From Aquimarina aggregata (GTDB lineage: Bacteria; Bacteroidota; Bacteroidia; Flavobacteriales; Flavobacteriaceae), in the NCBI RefSeq assembly GCF_001632745.1, contig NZ_LQRT01000035.1, positions 248,001 to 312,000 of the forward strand: a stretch of 64,000 bases of DNA. Direction: 5' to 3'. Made by a program: the position numbers and the translations under genes. Positions within the stretch are counted from its first letter, which is position 1; each line of letters opens with the position of its first letter. The notes below the pieces were generated by a model. The model did not search any database. It was given only the letters and a program-made list of their open reading frames with translations, and was not told the DNA's origin. This document shows positions 1-8,448 of the stretch, piece by piece.

Positions 1-239
1 GTCGTTATCATTTCAATTTTTATTGTCCCGAACTAAAGATAGCAATAGAAATTGATGGTTACGCTCACGAGTTTCACAATATACATAATCAGGATGCTCC
101 TAAGAAACTTTATATCTCTTCGTTAGGAATTACCGTACTAAGATTTACAGACTATCAAGTATTAGTAGATATGGATGAAATTTTTAGAACACTTAAAAAC
201 CAAATACAGTGCTCAAAAAAAACATCCTATGTCGTTTGA
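1..239 (+). CDS. DUF559-family endonuclease-like protein, 3' end only
   Basis: This gene is cut by the window edge; the readable frame runs from base 3 to a TGA at 237-239. The translated part contains IAIEIDGYAHE followed by a segment ending in VLRFTDYQVL, which matches the C-terminal half of DUF559 proteins (very-short-patch-repair endonuclease-like fold, PD-(D/E)XK superfamily). The acidic residues in IEID and the following basic/aromatic strand are the expected catalytic-core surroundings. A role as a nuclease is family knowledge; no substrate can be read here. Its stop codon overlaps the preferred start of the next gene by 11 bases, so the two are probably co-transcribed. Confidence 0.7.
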   Translation, partial: RYHFNFYCPELKIAIEIDGYAHEFHNIHNQDAPKKLYISSLGITVLRFTDYQVLVDMDEIFRTLKNQIQCSKKTSYVV

Positions 240-1491
240 TAGAATTGAAGAGAAACTATCTATACTAGCCGATGCCGCTAAGTATGATGTTTCTTGTGCA
301 AGTAGTGGTGGCAAACGCAAAAACCATAGTAAAGGCTTAGGTAATAATACGGGCATGGGGATTTGTCACAGTTATACCGAAGATGGCCGTTGTGTTTCTT
401 TATTAAAAATCCTACTCACCAACCATTGTATTTTTGATTGTGCTTATTGTGTTACTAGGAAAAGTAATGATATTAAAAGAGCAGCTTTTAAAATTCAAGA
501 GGTTGTAGATCTTACCATTAATTTTTATAGACGAAATTACATAGAAGGGTTATTCTTAAGTTCGGGAATATTTAAAAGCGCAGATTACACTATGGAACGT
601 TTAGTTGCTGTTGCAAAAAAACTGCGTCTTGAAGAAAATTTTAATGGCTATATTCATCTTAAATCCATTCCGGGTGCGAGTGACGAACTTATGAGAGAAG
701 CCGGCTTATATGCTGATCGGTTAAGTGTAAACATCGAAATTCCAACAATATCTGGATTACAATTGCTTGCTCCTGATAAAAAACATGAAGATTTCATAAA
801 ACCTATGGAAAAGGTGAAAAATGAAATAATCCAGTACAAAGCAGAAAAAAAAATCATCAAAAGTACTCCTAGATATGCACCCGCTGGTCAAAGTACTCAA
901 ATGATTATTGGTGCTACCGGAGAAAGTGATCGGGACATCATGTATTCTGCAACGTATTATTATAAAAAGTATCTTATGCGCAGAGTATATTACTCTGGTT
1001 ACATCCCGGTTCTTGAAGATAATCGCCTTCCTGCAATTGGCACCGAGGTTCCTATGTTAAGAGAAAACAGACTTTATCAAACAGATTGGCTACTGCGATT
1101 TTATGGGTTTTCGGTTTCAGAATTACTAAATGAATCTCACAAAAACCTAGAACTCGATATCGATCCCAAATTAAGCTGGGCACTACGCAACTTAAATTTA
1201 TTTCCGATAGACATTAATACTGCCGATAAAAGGGCACTTGCCAGAGTACCTGGAATAGGAATGACATCTGTTAATAAAATACTTCAAGCAAGAAAATTTA
1301 GAAATTTAGATTGGACACATTTAAAGGCAATAGGTATAGCTCTTAATAGAGCACAATATTTTATAACATGTAACTCTAAAGATTTTTATAAAAAGGAGCT
1401 CTCTGCGGTAATGTTAAAAAGTAAAATTTTAAAAAACACTAATAGCAAATACAACAAATTTTTTAATCAACAGCTCAGTCTTTTTACATAA
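229..1491 (+). CDS. Putative DNA modification/repair radical SAM protein
   Basis: The protein belongs to the radical SAM family that is genetically linked to uracil-DNA glycosylase-like partners (TIGR03916 type). The [4Fe-4S] motif CIFDCAYC (Cx3Cx2C) lies near residues 67-74 counted from the preferred start. A helix-hairpin-helix segment (INTADKRALARVPGIG) near the C terminus suggests DNA contact. An upstream ATG at 175 would add 18 residues, but family members begin close to MSFDRIEEKLSILADAAKYD, so ATG 229 is preferred; it overlaps the preceding stop. The gene lies 8 bases before its DUF4130 partner, forming an operon. Its reaction is unknown; a DNA repair or modification role is inferred from family context. 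Confidence 0.85.
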   Translation: MSFDRIEEKLSILADAAKYDVSCASSGGKRKNHSKGLGNNTGMGICHSYTEDGRCVSLLKILLTNHCIFDCAYCVTRKSNDIKRAAFKIQEVVDLTINFYRRNYIEGLFLSSGIFKSADYTMERLVAVAKKLRLEENFNGYIHLKSIPGASDELMREAGLYADRLSVNIEIPTISGLQLLAPDKKHEDFIKPMEKVKNEIIQYKAEKKIIKSTPRYAPAGQSTQMIIGATGESDRDIMYSATYYYKKYLMRRVYYSGYIPVLEDNRLPAIGTEVPMLRENRLYQTDWLLRFYGFSVSELLNESHKNLELDIDPKLSWALRNLNLFPIDINTADKRALARVPGIGMTSVNKILQARKFRNLDWTHLKAIGIALNRAQYFITCNSKDFYKKELSAVMLKSKILKNTNSKYNKFFNQQLSLFT

Positions 1492-1499
1492 TATCAATT

Positions 1500-2273
1500 A
1501 TGCATCCACAAACAGTATTATTATATGATGGAAGTTTTGATGGATTTTTATCCTGTGTTTTTCTTGCCTATGAACAAAAATTAAAGCATCCAATTATTCG
1601 AAAACAATCTCAAACTCATCATGAACTTTTCACAATTACTGAATGTGTAATTACAGAAGAACAAAAAGCACGAAGAGTATGGAAAGGGTTTAGAAAAAAA
1701 GCAAATGCAACAGAAAGAAGAGATTTTTTCAAAGCATTTTTAAGCGAGATTAAAGGTGTAGAAAACACTTTGTTTCGTTATATGCAAAATACCTTCTCAA
1801 AAATTAATAATCCAAATATTGATTTCAGCAATAGTGATATTTTAAAAATTAGTCAAGTTGCACGAATGGTCCAACGAGAAAAACATCGTATGGAAGCTTT
1901 TGTTCGGTTTGAATTACTTAAAAACAATGTTTACGTAGCTACAATTTCACCTGATTTTAATGTTTTACCATTACTTACAGATCATTTTAAAGATCGATAT
2001 GCAGATCAAAAATGGTTGATTTTTGATACTTCTAGAAAATATGGGATATTCTATGATTTGATCTCTGTCGAAATCATCACTTTTGAAAATTTTTCAAACA
2101 TTGACTCTAAAATAATCAAGAAAAATTATGAAAATGAAGAAATCAATTTTCAAAAATTATGGCATACTTACTACAAAAACGTCAATATTGTATCTAGAAA
2201 AAACACAAAACTACATTTACAACATCTTCCTAAAAGATACTGGAAATATCTAACAGAGAAGACTATACACTAA
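1500..2273 (+). CDS. TIGR03915-type DNA metabolism protein (DUF4130)
   Basis: A 257-residue protein starting MHPQTVLLYDGSFDGFLSCVF, the typical opening of the family always found beside the radical SAM gene above. In many bacteria the same domain is fused to a uracil-DNA glycosylase domain; here the protein ends after the DUF4130 part and no glycosylase domain is present. The middle contains basic stretches (MVQREKHRMEAFVRFELL) typical of the family. It is the distal gene of a two- or three-gene operon. Function is unproven; a role in handling damaged or modified bases is an inference from the family linkage. Confidence 0.85.
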   Translation: MHPQTVLLYDGSFDGFLSCVFLAYEQKLKHPIIRKQSQTHHELFTITECVITEEQKARRVWKGFRKKANATERRDFFKAFLSEIKGVENTLFRYMQNTFSKINNPNIDFSNSDILKISQVARMVQREKHRMEAFVRFELLKNNVYVATISPDFNVLPLLTDHFKDRYADQKWLIFDTSRKYGIFYDLISVEIITFENFSNIDSKIIKKNYENEEINFQKLWHTYYKNVNIVSRKNTKLHLQHLPKRYWKYLTEKTIH

Positions 2274-2398
2274 CGAATAACACTATACCAATGCATCAAC
2301 CCAAAAGCTTTATTACGCTGTAAATATGACATATACAACTAAAAAGTGTGTATTTTTTCCCCATTTTAAATTTCAAATAGACGAAATAATGTGTTAAC

Positions 2399-2410
2399 TT
2401 TAACGTTAAA
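2399..2410. promoter_or_regulatory. 12-bp palindrome upstream of the Ala-rich lipoprotein gene
   Basis: TTTAACGTTAAA is a perfect palindrome 26 bases before the ATG at 2437. It may be an operator or may lie in the promoter; no binding protein can be assigned. Confidence 0.3.
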
Positions 2411-2436
2411 TAACCAATTAACTATATCTATTTATT

Positions 2437-2820
2437 ATGAAAAAAGTATTTTTAGGAGCTTTGGCTCTAACGTTTATGCTATCTGTAACATCATGTAGAG
2501 AAACTGCTAAAAAAGCAGAAGACGCTGCTGCAGAGGCTGCTACAGAAGCTGTAGATGCCGCTGGTGAGGTTGCAAAAGAAGCAGCAACAGAAGCGAGTGA
2601 AGCAGTTGATGCTGCTACAGACGCTGCTGGTGAAGCAGTTGATGCTGCAAAAGATGCTGCTGGTGAAGCTGTAGACGCTGCAAAAGATGCTGCTGGTGAA
2701 GCTGTAGACGCTGCAAAAGATGCTGCTGGTAATGCAGTTGATGCTGCTACAGACGCTGCAAAAGATGGAGCAGAAAAAGCGGCAAATGCCGCAACTGATG
2801 CTCTTAAAAAGAAGCAGTAA
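2437..2820 (+). CDS. Ala-rich repeat lipoprotein, LEA-like
   Basis: A 127-residue protein with a lipoprotein signal (MKKVFLGALALTFMLSVTSC, lipobox cysteine at 20). Almost all of the mature part is built from 11-residue units of the type GEAVDAAKDAA; several copies are near identical at the DNA level with a 33-bp period. Such repeats form long amphipathic helices, as in late-embryogenesis-abundant and apolipoprotein-like proteins. A periplasmic or outer-membrane-attached helical stress or spacer protein is plausible, but no function is established. The gene stands alone and ends at a strong terminator. Confidence 0.8.
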   Translation: MKKVFLGALALTFMLSVTSCRETAKKAEDAAAEAATEAVDAAGEVAKEAATEASEAVDAATDAAGEAVDAAKDAAGEAVDAAKDAAGEAVDAAKDAAGNAVDAATDAAKDGAEKAANAATDALKKKQ

Positions 2821-2840
2821 CAGTATTGTTATTAAAAATC

Positions 2841-2870
2841 AAAAGCCATCTCTTAATTGAGATGGCTTTT
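2841..2870. terminator. Bidirectional rho-independent terminator
   Basis: A perfect 12-bp stem (AAAAGCCATCTC and its complement) encloses a 6-base loop between two convergent genes. A T-run follows on the plus strand and an A-run precedes it, so it can serve both the lipoprotein gene and the nitroreductase gene. Confidence 0.85.
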
Positions 2871-2897
2871 ATATTTTAACAAGATGCGTACTATTGA

Positions 2898-3479
2898 TTA
2901 TTCATCTAACCAAATAGTTTTGTTTGCAATAGGTGTACGTTTTGAATTTTCATTTTCTTCTTTCTCATCATAATTCCCTAAGTAAAAAAAACCTAGACAT
3001 CGCTCTCCTTCTTCAAAATCAAAAAAATCATCTAGATAATTTATTAACTTGGGACTACTCCAATAACACCCTATTTTATGAGCAGTACAAGTTAACCACA
3101 TATTTTGCACCGCCATGGCTGTTGAAGCGATTTCTTCCCATTCTGGAATACGAGCTTTTGGATCACGTTGCATACATATAGCTACTATTGCACTGGCCGC
3201 TTTACAATTATTAAGTATTTTTTTATGCTTAAATGGAGAAAAATCTTCATCAGAGGTAATATCGGTGTATGTATTTGACAAAAACACTCCTAGTCTATTC
3301 TTTGCATCTCCCTGAAGTACCTTAAACCTCCAAGGTTCTGTTAATCTATGAGTAGGCGCCCAATTTGCATTTTCTAATAACATTTCAATAAAAGCCTTAG
3401 AAACAGGTTTATCATTATATTGAGCAGGAAAAATTGACCTTCTTACTTTAATAATTTCATTAATATCTAGATTAGTCAT
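2898..3479 (-). CDS. Nitroreductase family protein
   Basis: A 193-residue FMN-dependent oxidoreductase-like protein. The N-terminal VRRSIFPAQY segment matches the FMN-phosphate binding RRS motif, and NANWAPTHRLTEPWRF is the usual second family motif. Near the end LGFFYLGNYDE matches the conserved GxxxxGxP-like region. Length is typical for the compact YdjA-type members. These enzymes reduce quinones, nitro compounds or unsaturated carbonyls with NAD(P)H in the cytoplasm; the physiological substrate here cannot be told. It is monocistronic and convergent with the preceding lipoprotein gene. Confidence 0.85.
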   Translation of the reverse strand: MTNLDINEIIKVRRSIFPAQYNDKPVSKAFIEMLLENANWAPTHRLTEPWRFKVLQGDAKNRLGVFLSNTYTDITSDEDFSPFKHKKILNNCKAASAIVAICMQRDPKARIPEWEEIASTAMAVQNMWLTCTAHKIGCYWSSPKLINYLDDFFDFEEGERCLGFFYLGNYDEKEENENSKRTPIANKTIWLDE

Positions 3480-3552
3480 ATATTCTCTTTTTTTTGTAAA
3501 GTTATTACTATTATTAAGACTACATTATTTGTATTATTAATTTAACTTCACC

Positions 3553-4257
3553 TTGAATCTCGAAACTAGACTCCTTACCTCTGAACAGCTTGACAACTTA
3601 TCATTGTCGGGAGTACCTCTGGAGAAAACTTTAGATAGTTTAAAACTGATAAATACTTTCCTTGGTAATCATATACAACTAAGAAGGGCGGTTATAAGAC
3701 ATTGTAAATCAAATAAAAACAAAAAGAGTTTTACTATTGTTGATTTAGGATGTGGTGGTGGAGACAGTGTAATTCATCTATCCAAAAAATTAAAAAAACA
3801 CAACATCAACGCCTTTTTCATAGGGATTGACGGTAATCCTAAGAGTATTACTCATGCTAAAACGAAAAGCTTGAAATTAACCAATTTAGATTTTATTGTT
3901 GGAGACATTTTAGCTTCTAATTTTAAAATTCCCGATTGTGATATTTTGATAAGTAGTCATTTTATATATCATTTTAATGATCATGGACTCACATATTTTT
4001 TGAAAAAAATAAAAGATACAGATGTGGAACATATTATTTTTAGTGATTTATATCGAAGTCGTATCGCCTATTATCTCTTTAAAATAATAAGTCCTCTACT
4101 TCCTATTTCTGATATTGCCAAAAAAGATGGGTTAATTGCTATACAAAGAGCCTTTTCTTTACAAGAATTAAAAAATATTATTGAAGAAAGTGGTATTATA
4201 GACTTCAAAATTTCTAAAAAACCATTTTTCCGTACCATTACAAAAATAGATTTATAA
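3553..4257 (+). CDS. Class I SAM-dependent methyltransferase
   Basis: A 234-residue protein with a clear SAM-binding motif I (IVDLGCGGGDSVIHL), an acidic motif II (GIDGNPKSI) and a later VGDILA segment. The only in-frame start is TTG at 3553, since a stop lies just upstream at 3538 and no ATG occurs in the first third; the family N terminus supports it. The next gene begins three bases after the stop, so the two are translationally linked. Similar methyltransferases occur beside flexirubin-type or type III polyketide genes in flavobacteria, but none of those genes are in view, so the substrate is unknown. Confidence 0.8.
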   Translation: MNLETRLLTSEQLDNLSLSGVPLEKTLDSLKLINTFLGNHIQLRRAVIRHCKSNKNKKSFTIVDLGCGGGDSVIHLSKKLKKHNINAFFIGIDGNPKSITHAKTKSLKLTNLDFIVGDILASNFKIPDCDILISSHFIYHFNDHGLTYFLKKIKDTDVEHIIFSDLYRSRIAYYLFKIISPLLPISDIAKKDGLIAIQRAFSLQELKNIIEESGIIDFKISKKPFFRTITKIDL

Positions 4258-4260
4258 CTT

Positions 4261-4701
4261 ATGAATACCTTTTTAACTCAAAAATTAAATATTTTAAAAA
4301 AGACTCCTAAAAGTTTAGTTTTAACCTATGTTATCATTTATTTTTTATGGGGGTTAGGGATGAATCGTTTTGGTGCTGAAATGGAAATAGCAAGGTTTAC
4401 ATTTTGGTGGCAAGTAATTACATGTTACATCCTTTATATGGTTCCTATCTCTATACTTCTTAAAGATTATAAATTCTTTGATCAGTATGCATATGGTTTG
4501 GTCGCAATGGGTATCTTAGAATTTCTTGGATATTGGCTTAAAACATCATATGTATACCCAGACAACCTTCTTGATCAATTGTTTAACCCTCAAAATTTTA
4601 GTCTGGGTATGGCTTTATTTTTTGCTTTGTATTTTCCTGCAGGAAATTGGTTAGTATCAAAAATTCATAGACTCGTTTTTTTAAAACGAGAAGACAATTA
4701 A
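4261..4701 (+). CDS. Unknown four-helix membrane protein
   Basis: A 146-residue protein with four predicted membrane segments (around LVLTYVIIYFLWGLGM, FWWQVITCYILYMVPISI, YGLVAMGILEFLGYWL and LGMALFFALYFPAGNWLV). It follows the methyltransferase by three bases and is probably co-transcribed with it. Its last four bases overlap the end of the convergent pentapeptide gene. I do not recognise a family with a known function. A role in the inner membrane linked to the methyltransferase product is only a guess. Confidence 0.75.
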   Translation: MNTFLTQKLNILKKTPKSLVLTYVIIYFLWGLGMNRFGAEMEIARFTFWWQVITCYILYMVPISILLKDYKFFDQYAYGLVAMGILEFLGYWLKTSYVYPDNLLDQLFNPQNFSLGMALFFALYFPAGNWLVSKIHRLVFLKREDN

Positions 4702-5831
4702 GATTTCTTTTTAGGAATTAACATAAACTGTTTCTTTCCTTGTTTTTTAATTTTATATCGATCCTCTATATCATCTGCCCCTTCAAGTTTTAAAGAATCG
4801 GTAATATAATCGATCCAATCTTGTTTGTCGACAATTGCATTATCTAATATAACATCAGAAAGATTGGTGTCTATTAATTTTGCTCCCCATAATATTGCAC
4901 CAGAAAGATCTGCTCCCGATAAATCTGCACCAGAAAGGTTTGCATTTGTTAAATTTGCCCCTGACAGTTCTGCTTCTTTCAAATTACAAGCCATCAATCG
5001 CGCTCTTTTAAGATCTGCATCTGATAGGTTAACCTTTTTCATGTTAGCATTTTTAAGTTCACTATTTCCTAAATTTGCAGCGGGCATGTTAGCATTTGTT
5101 AGGTTTGAATAATTTAATTTTCCATATTTTAAATAAACTCCTCTTCCAAATGATACCCCTTTTAAGTCACTATATTCAAAATCTCCTGCATAAAAGATAT
5201 CGCTTAAAGATTGCTCTCCCAAATCACTTTTTATTAAACTATATAATAATTGTCCTCGTTCAGAACTTGTTTTTTCGTTAGTTAATTTTCCATCTTCAAT
5301 ATACTGATAGGGCTTCATTGCTCTTGATAGACTTACAATTCTTGCTTGTAATGTATTACTAATATTATTTTTAGAATTAACACTTTTGTACTTTAATTCT
5401 TCATTTAAATCGCCTAAAACGTTATCCATAACAAAAACCAGAGAAGATCTTCTATCGGCTTCAACTAAACTATTCTGATTTTCGATAAATTTATTTTGAT
5501 TCATCAATAATTTTGTTTGGAAAACTAAAACAGCCGCTGGGATTACTCCTACCATAAATGCAAATAATCCAATTCTGGTAATACGCCAAATAACACTTGA
5601 TGACACATCAGATACGGTATCTACAGAAACCGTCTTATATTCTTTATATTCGTTTATAGCGTTCCCAATGCTCTTTTTAAGTCGTGAACCAAAAATAGGT
5701 ACACTCGATTTTTTTAAAAGCCACCATCTAAATCTTCTTTTTTTCTGTTTCCCAGAATTGATTTTATCCAGTTTATCTTGAAGTAACTTATTTTCCTTCT
5801 TTAATCGGTCGATATATTCTTGTTCGTTCAC
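4698..5831 (-). CDS. Membrane-anchored pentapeptide repeat protein
   Basis: A 377-residue protein with three parts: an N-terminal coiled coil (residues 1-28), a basic stretch and one membrane segment (about 88-107, GLFAFMVGVIPAAVLVFQT), and a C-terminal run of pentapeptide repeats (about 225-320, units such as ANLSG and ADLSG). Pentapeptide repeats fold as a right-handed quadrilateral helix and act in protein or DNA-mimic interactions. A polar helical section (residues 115-200) lies between membrane segment and repeats. Function unknown; it resembles a scaffold at the inner membrane. No operon partner on the same strand. Confidence 0.85.
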   Translation of the reverse strand: MNEQEYIDRLKKENKLLQDKLDKINSGKQKKRRFRWWLLKKSSVPIFGSRLKKSIGNAINEYKEYKTVSVDTVSDVSSSVIWRITRIGLFAFMVGVIPAAVLVFQTKLLMNQNKFIENQNSLVEADRRSSLVFVMDNVLGDLNEELKYKSVNSKNNISNTLQARIVSLSRAMKPYQYIEDGKLTNEKTSSERGQLLYSLIKSDLGEQSLSDIFYAGDFEYSDLKGVSFGRGVYLKYGKLNYSNLTNANMPAANLGNSELKNANMKKVNLSDADLKRARLMACNLKEAELSGANLTNANLSGADLSGADLSGAILWGAKLIDTNLSDVILDNAIVDKQDWIDYITDSLKLEGADDIEDRYKIKKQGKKQFMLIPKKKS

Positions 5832-5916
5832 TTTACTAGGGGTTTATTATCATTTCTAAATGATACATTTAGTTTATTAAAACGTAAGATATAAAAGTAT
5901 TATTACCTAAAAAAAA

Positions 5917-5951
5917 GAAAGTCTCTTTTACAGTTTGTAAAAAAGACTTTC
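5917..5951 (-). terminator. Terminator of the 73-residue gene
   Basis: An imperfect stem (GAAAGTC ... GACTTTC, extended by TTTTAC/GTAAAA) lies downstream of the minus-strand stop at 5986 and is followed on that strand by a T-rich run. Confidence 0.6.
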
Positions 5952-5985
5952 ATCAATCAATATAAAAACAACCAATTAATGGTAC

Positions 5986-6207
5986 TCATTTTAAATATCT
6001 AGCAATATCATCTGCAATATCTTCAACCAAGGTAAAATCTTTTCCTTCATCAATTAGATTAATGGTTTTTATCAAAACCTGAATGTAACCAGAGACATAT
6101 TCTTTCTTTTTCTGATCATCAACACATCCTTTACCTTCAACAACTATAAATGTCATTAAATTGCGAATAATCAGTCTTGCATCAGAAATATCTAAATTAT
6201 CTTTCAT
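5986..6207 (-). CDS. Small hypothetical protein
   Basis: A 73-residue, acidic, helix-rich protein (MKDNLDISDARLIIRNLMTF ...). There are no membrane segments or motifs that I recognise. It is a plausible real gene because it has its own terminator downstream and a terminator of the previous operon upstream, and its codon use looks normal. It may be a small cytoplasmic regulator or adaptor, but nothing in the sequence proves that. Confidence 0.55.
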   Translation of the reverse strand: MKDNLDISDARLIIRNLMTFIVVEGKGCVDDQKKKEYVSGYIQVLIKTINLIDEGKDFTLVEDIADDIARYLK

Positions 6208-6330
6208 GATTTACCTTTTTGACAATCTCCTTTCTGGAAATCAATAATGAAGTTAAAACTCTAACATTCAAAAAATTAAAAACCAAAGAAATTAACCTCA
6301 TAAAAATCGATTAAAAGCAATTTTTATCGA

Positions 6331-6358
6331 TTTTAGAAATTAGATCAAATTTCTAAAA
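6331..6358. repeat. Strong inverted repeat in an intergenic region
   Basis: TTTTAGAAATT and its exact complement (11-bp arms) flank a 6-base loop. No T-run follows on either strand, so it is not an obvious terminator. It lies about 125 bases upstream of the 73-residue gene and could be an operator or the stem of a small RNA. The rest of 6208-6517 shows no other gene. Confidence 0.45.
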
Positions 6359-6373
6359 CAATACGCATAAAAA

Positions 6374-6403
6374 AACTCTGCTATAAAACATTATAGCAGA
6401 GTT
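6374..6403 (-). terminator. Terminator of the cytochrome/YceI/DUF5777/thioesterase operon
   Basis: A perfect 13-bp stem (AACTCTGCTATAA and complement) with a 4-base loop, followed on the minus strand by TTTTT. It lies about 115 bases after the stop of the thioesterase gene. Confidence 0.8.
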
Positions 6404-6517
6404 ACATTAAAACCCAATTAACAAATTCGTAACGCATAGCTATCATCTAAATGCATTACTTAATTAAAACAAACACTAATATTATTGTATCGTAATTATT
6501 AATTTTAACTGTAAAAA

Positions 6518-6970
6518 TTAATCTTTTACAATGTTTAACGATATATTTTTATGTACGTTAAGCCGCAATTGCTGAGCAAAAAAGGGCTCTAGTATTTTTC
6601 TTGGCGGAGTGATTGTTTTGTGATTATTAATATCACACCAATTTAATTTTGTGATGACTATAGCACATAATTCATTATACTCATTAAAAAATGAGTTTTT
6701 AACTCTTATTTTTTGTCTATTATCTGTGATTTCTATGCATTCAAAATTTACAAAGAAGCGTTGCGTAAACATAAGGTGCTTTTGAAACAGCAACTCTTCA
6801 GTACACTTTTGAAATCCTATAGCCAATGAAATCAACTTCTGTTTAGAATACCCTTTTTCAAATAGGAAATTATCCAATAATCGCGATGCATAGGAAAAGT
6901 ACGCATGATTCTCCATTATCATATAATCATTTACATCATTGCCTAGCACTTTATATGTTTTCCTATACAT
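6518..6970 (-). CDS. Hot-dog fold acyl-CoA thioesterase (4HBT/YbgC type)
   Basis: A 150-residue protein with the family pattern VNDYMIMENHAYFSYASRLLDNFL, equivalent to the Y-D/N-xx-H-xNxxY region that surrounds the catalytic acid of YbgC-like thioesterases; here the usual Asp is not clearly conserved, so activity is uncertain. Strand segments FFVNFECIEI and AIVITKLNW match the rest of the hot-dog fold. It is the last gene of the minus-strand operon, 19 bases after the DUF5777 gene, and has no counterpart in the second copy of the module. It could supply or hydrolyse an acyl thioester for an envelope lipid, which is inference. Confidence 0.65.
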   Translation of the reverse strand: MYRKTYKVLGNDVNDYMIMENHAYFSYASRLLDNFLFEKGYSKQKLISLAIGFQKCTEELLFQKHLMFTQRFFVNFECIEITDNRQKIRVKNSFFNEYNELCAIVITKLNWCDINNHKTITPPRKILEPFFAQQLRLNVHKNISLNIVKD

Positions 6971-6989
6971 CTTGACTATTGTTTTTGTA

Positions 6990-7877
6990 TTACTTCTTTA
7001 TTTTTCTTTTTCCTAATTGAAACGTTCGCGAGATATTAAATCCAAAATGTATATCTCCTCCAAAAAAGTCACCGGTTGTTTCTGTAATAAAACTTTTTTC
7101 AATCATTGTAATCGAGTTAGATAAAATGATCTGAAATACATGCCCTCCTGTTTCTATATCTACTCCAAAAGCAAGTGAGTTTTTAGCCTCTATTGATTCA
7201 AGAGGATTAGCGGTATAATAGTACTCTGCATTTACAGATATCCTATTACTCAATTTGGCCCTTCCTCCAAATCCAAGTGCAAAAATGTCGTGTGGATCGC
7301 TTTCAATTTCAGTGAAATTTCTATGTACAAAAGTTGGAGTTATCTGAAAAGAAAAAGCTGAATTAAACTTTCTGGCAATAAGTAATTGTGAGACATAAGA
7401 AAGTTTTTCATTAAAACTTGGCTCGTTTGCGGGATCAAAATCTTCTAATGTTCTATAAGCAATGCTACTAAAAAGGGACATTGTTACTGGAAATGATTTT
7501 TTACCTGAACTCTGTTTTAATAGTTTGTATTTAACAAACCCATCATATGTTTTATCAAAGCTACTTCGCCCCAATCCCAACATTAAGTCTTCAGTCACCC
7601 CATACTCGAATGCAAATCGAATATTTGATTGATCTAGACCAAAAAGCTCATCAACTCCTTGATTAATCCTACCGAAACGGTGAGATATCAAAAATATCAA
7701 ACCACCTTTCTTACTATTTTCTACAGAATGTCCGTTAAGTATTCTTGTTCCTTTAAAGGTTGCTGTTGTAAAAGTTTTGGTATCTGGTGCTTCACTTTCT
7801 AAAATATCCAAAAGATCTTGTCCAGATACTTGTAAAGTAATTGCTAATATTGCTATTGTTGTTATGAATCTTTTCAT
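6990..7877 (-). CDS. DUF5777 family outer-membrane beta-barrel protein (copy 1)
   Basis: A 295-residue protein with a Sec signal (MKRFITTIAILAITLQVSGQ). The mature part consists of alternating aromatic strands (for example SNIRFAFEYGVTEDLMLGLG, AEYYYTANPL) and ends in strand-like FGFNISRTFQL, as expected for an outer-membrane barrel. The conserved family N terminus DLLDILESEAPDT and the GHSVENSKKG motif are present. It follows the YceI gene by five bases. Its paralogue is at 11933-12856. The family has no established function; its repeated pairing with YceI and OB-fold proteins suggests an envelope complex. Confidence 0.8.
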   Translation of the reverse strand: MKRFITTIAILAITLQVSGQDLLDILESEAPDTKTFTTATFKGTRILNGHSVENSKKGGLIFLISHRFGRINQGVDELFGLDQSNIRFAFEYGVTEDLMLGLGRSSFDKTYDGFVKYKLLKQSSGKKSFPVTMSLFSSIAYRTLEDFDPANEPSFNEKLSYVSQLLIARKFNSAFSFQITPTFVHRNFTEIESDPHDIFALGFGGRAKLSNRISVNAEYYYTANPLESIEAKNSLAFGVDIETGGHVFQIILSNSITMIEKSFITETTGDFFGGDIHFGFNISRTFQLGKRKIKK

Positions 7878-7882
7878 TTGAA

Positions 7883-8425
7883 TTATTTGTATGGTTCATG
7901 GTCTAATGCGAATGTCACTTTTACGATCTTGGCAATATTATTTCTTACAATTCCGGGAATTTTAATGTCAAAATCTGCTACTGCTACAGGAAAATCCCCA
8001 TCGAGAGTAATATTATTTTCTTGTTTATGTAGTTGAGCTTTAGTTTCTATATTTTTAGAAACTCCATGAATAGTAAGTATTCCCTTTACAGTTACTTCTT
8101 GTTTACTATTATCTAAGTCACTAAAGTTTTCGATCTTACCTTTAAAAATTGCTTTAGGAAACTTATCTGATTCGACATAATTCTCGTTAAAATGTTCTTG
8201 CATTAACAATTTTTCAAATGCGAATGATTTCATAAGCATTGAAATAGCAATATCTCCTGTTGAAGAATCTACAATACTAAGTACTTGATCGTTATCTGCT
8301 GTAATATCTTCGAGAGGAGAATGAGAGAAAAATGAGGCACTTCCTTTTTTCGTAATAAACTTCTCTTGTGCATTTGAAACTGTTATAAAAAGCGAGAAGA
8401 ATAATAATATATAATATGATTTCAT
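7883..8425 (-). CDS. YceI family protein (copy 1)
   Basis: A 180-residue exported protein (signal MKSYYILLFFSLFITVSNAQ). The YceI lipocalin-like fold is shown by SASFFSHSPLEDITADN near the N terminus, the central HFNENYVESDKFPKAIFKG block, and TVKGILTIHGVSKNI. YceI proteins bind polyisoprenoids or amphiphilic ligands in the periplasm. It lies between the OB-fold gene and the DUF5777 gene and is 24 bases from the former. Its paralogue at 11395-11943 shares long stretches such as QVLSIxDxSxxxIAISMLM and HFNExYxESD. Ligand unknown; a carrier role is inferred from the family. Confidence 0.88.
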   Translation of the reverse strand: MKSYYILLFFSLFITVSNAQEKFITKKGSASFFSHSPLEDITADNDQVLSIVDSSTGDIAISMLMKSFAFEKLLMQEHFNENYVESDKFPKAIFKGKIENFSDLDNSKQEVTVKGILTIHGVSKNIETKAQLHKQENNITLDGDFPVAVADFDIKIPGIVRNNIAKIVKVTFALDHEPYK

Positions 8426-8448
8426 GTTTGTTTGTTTTTAATTAGTAA

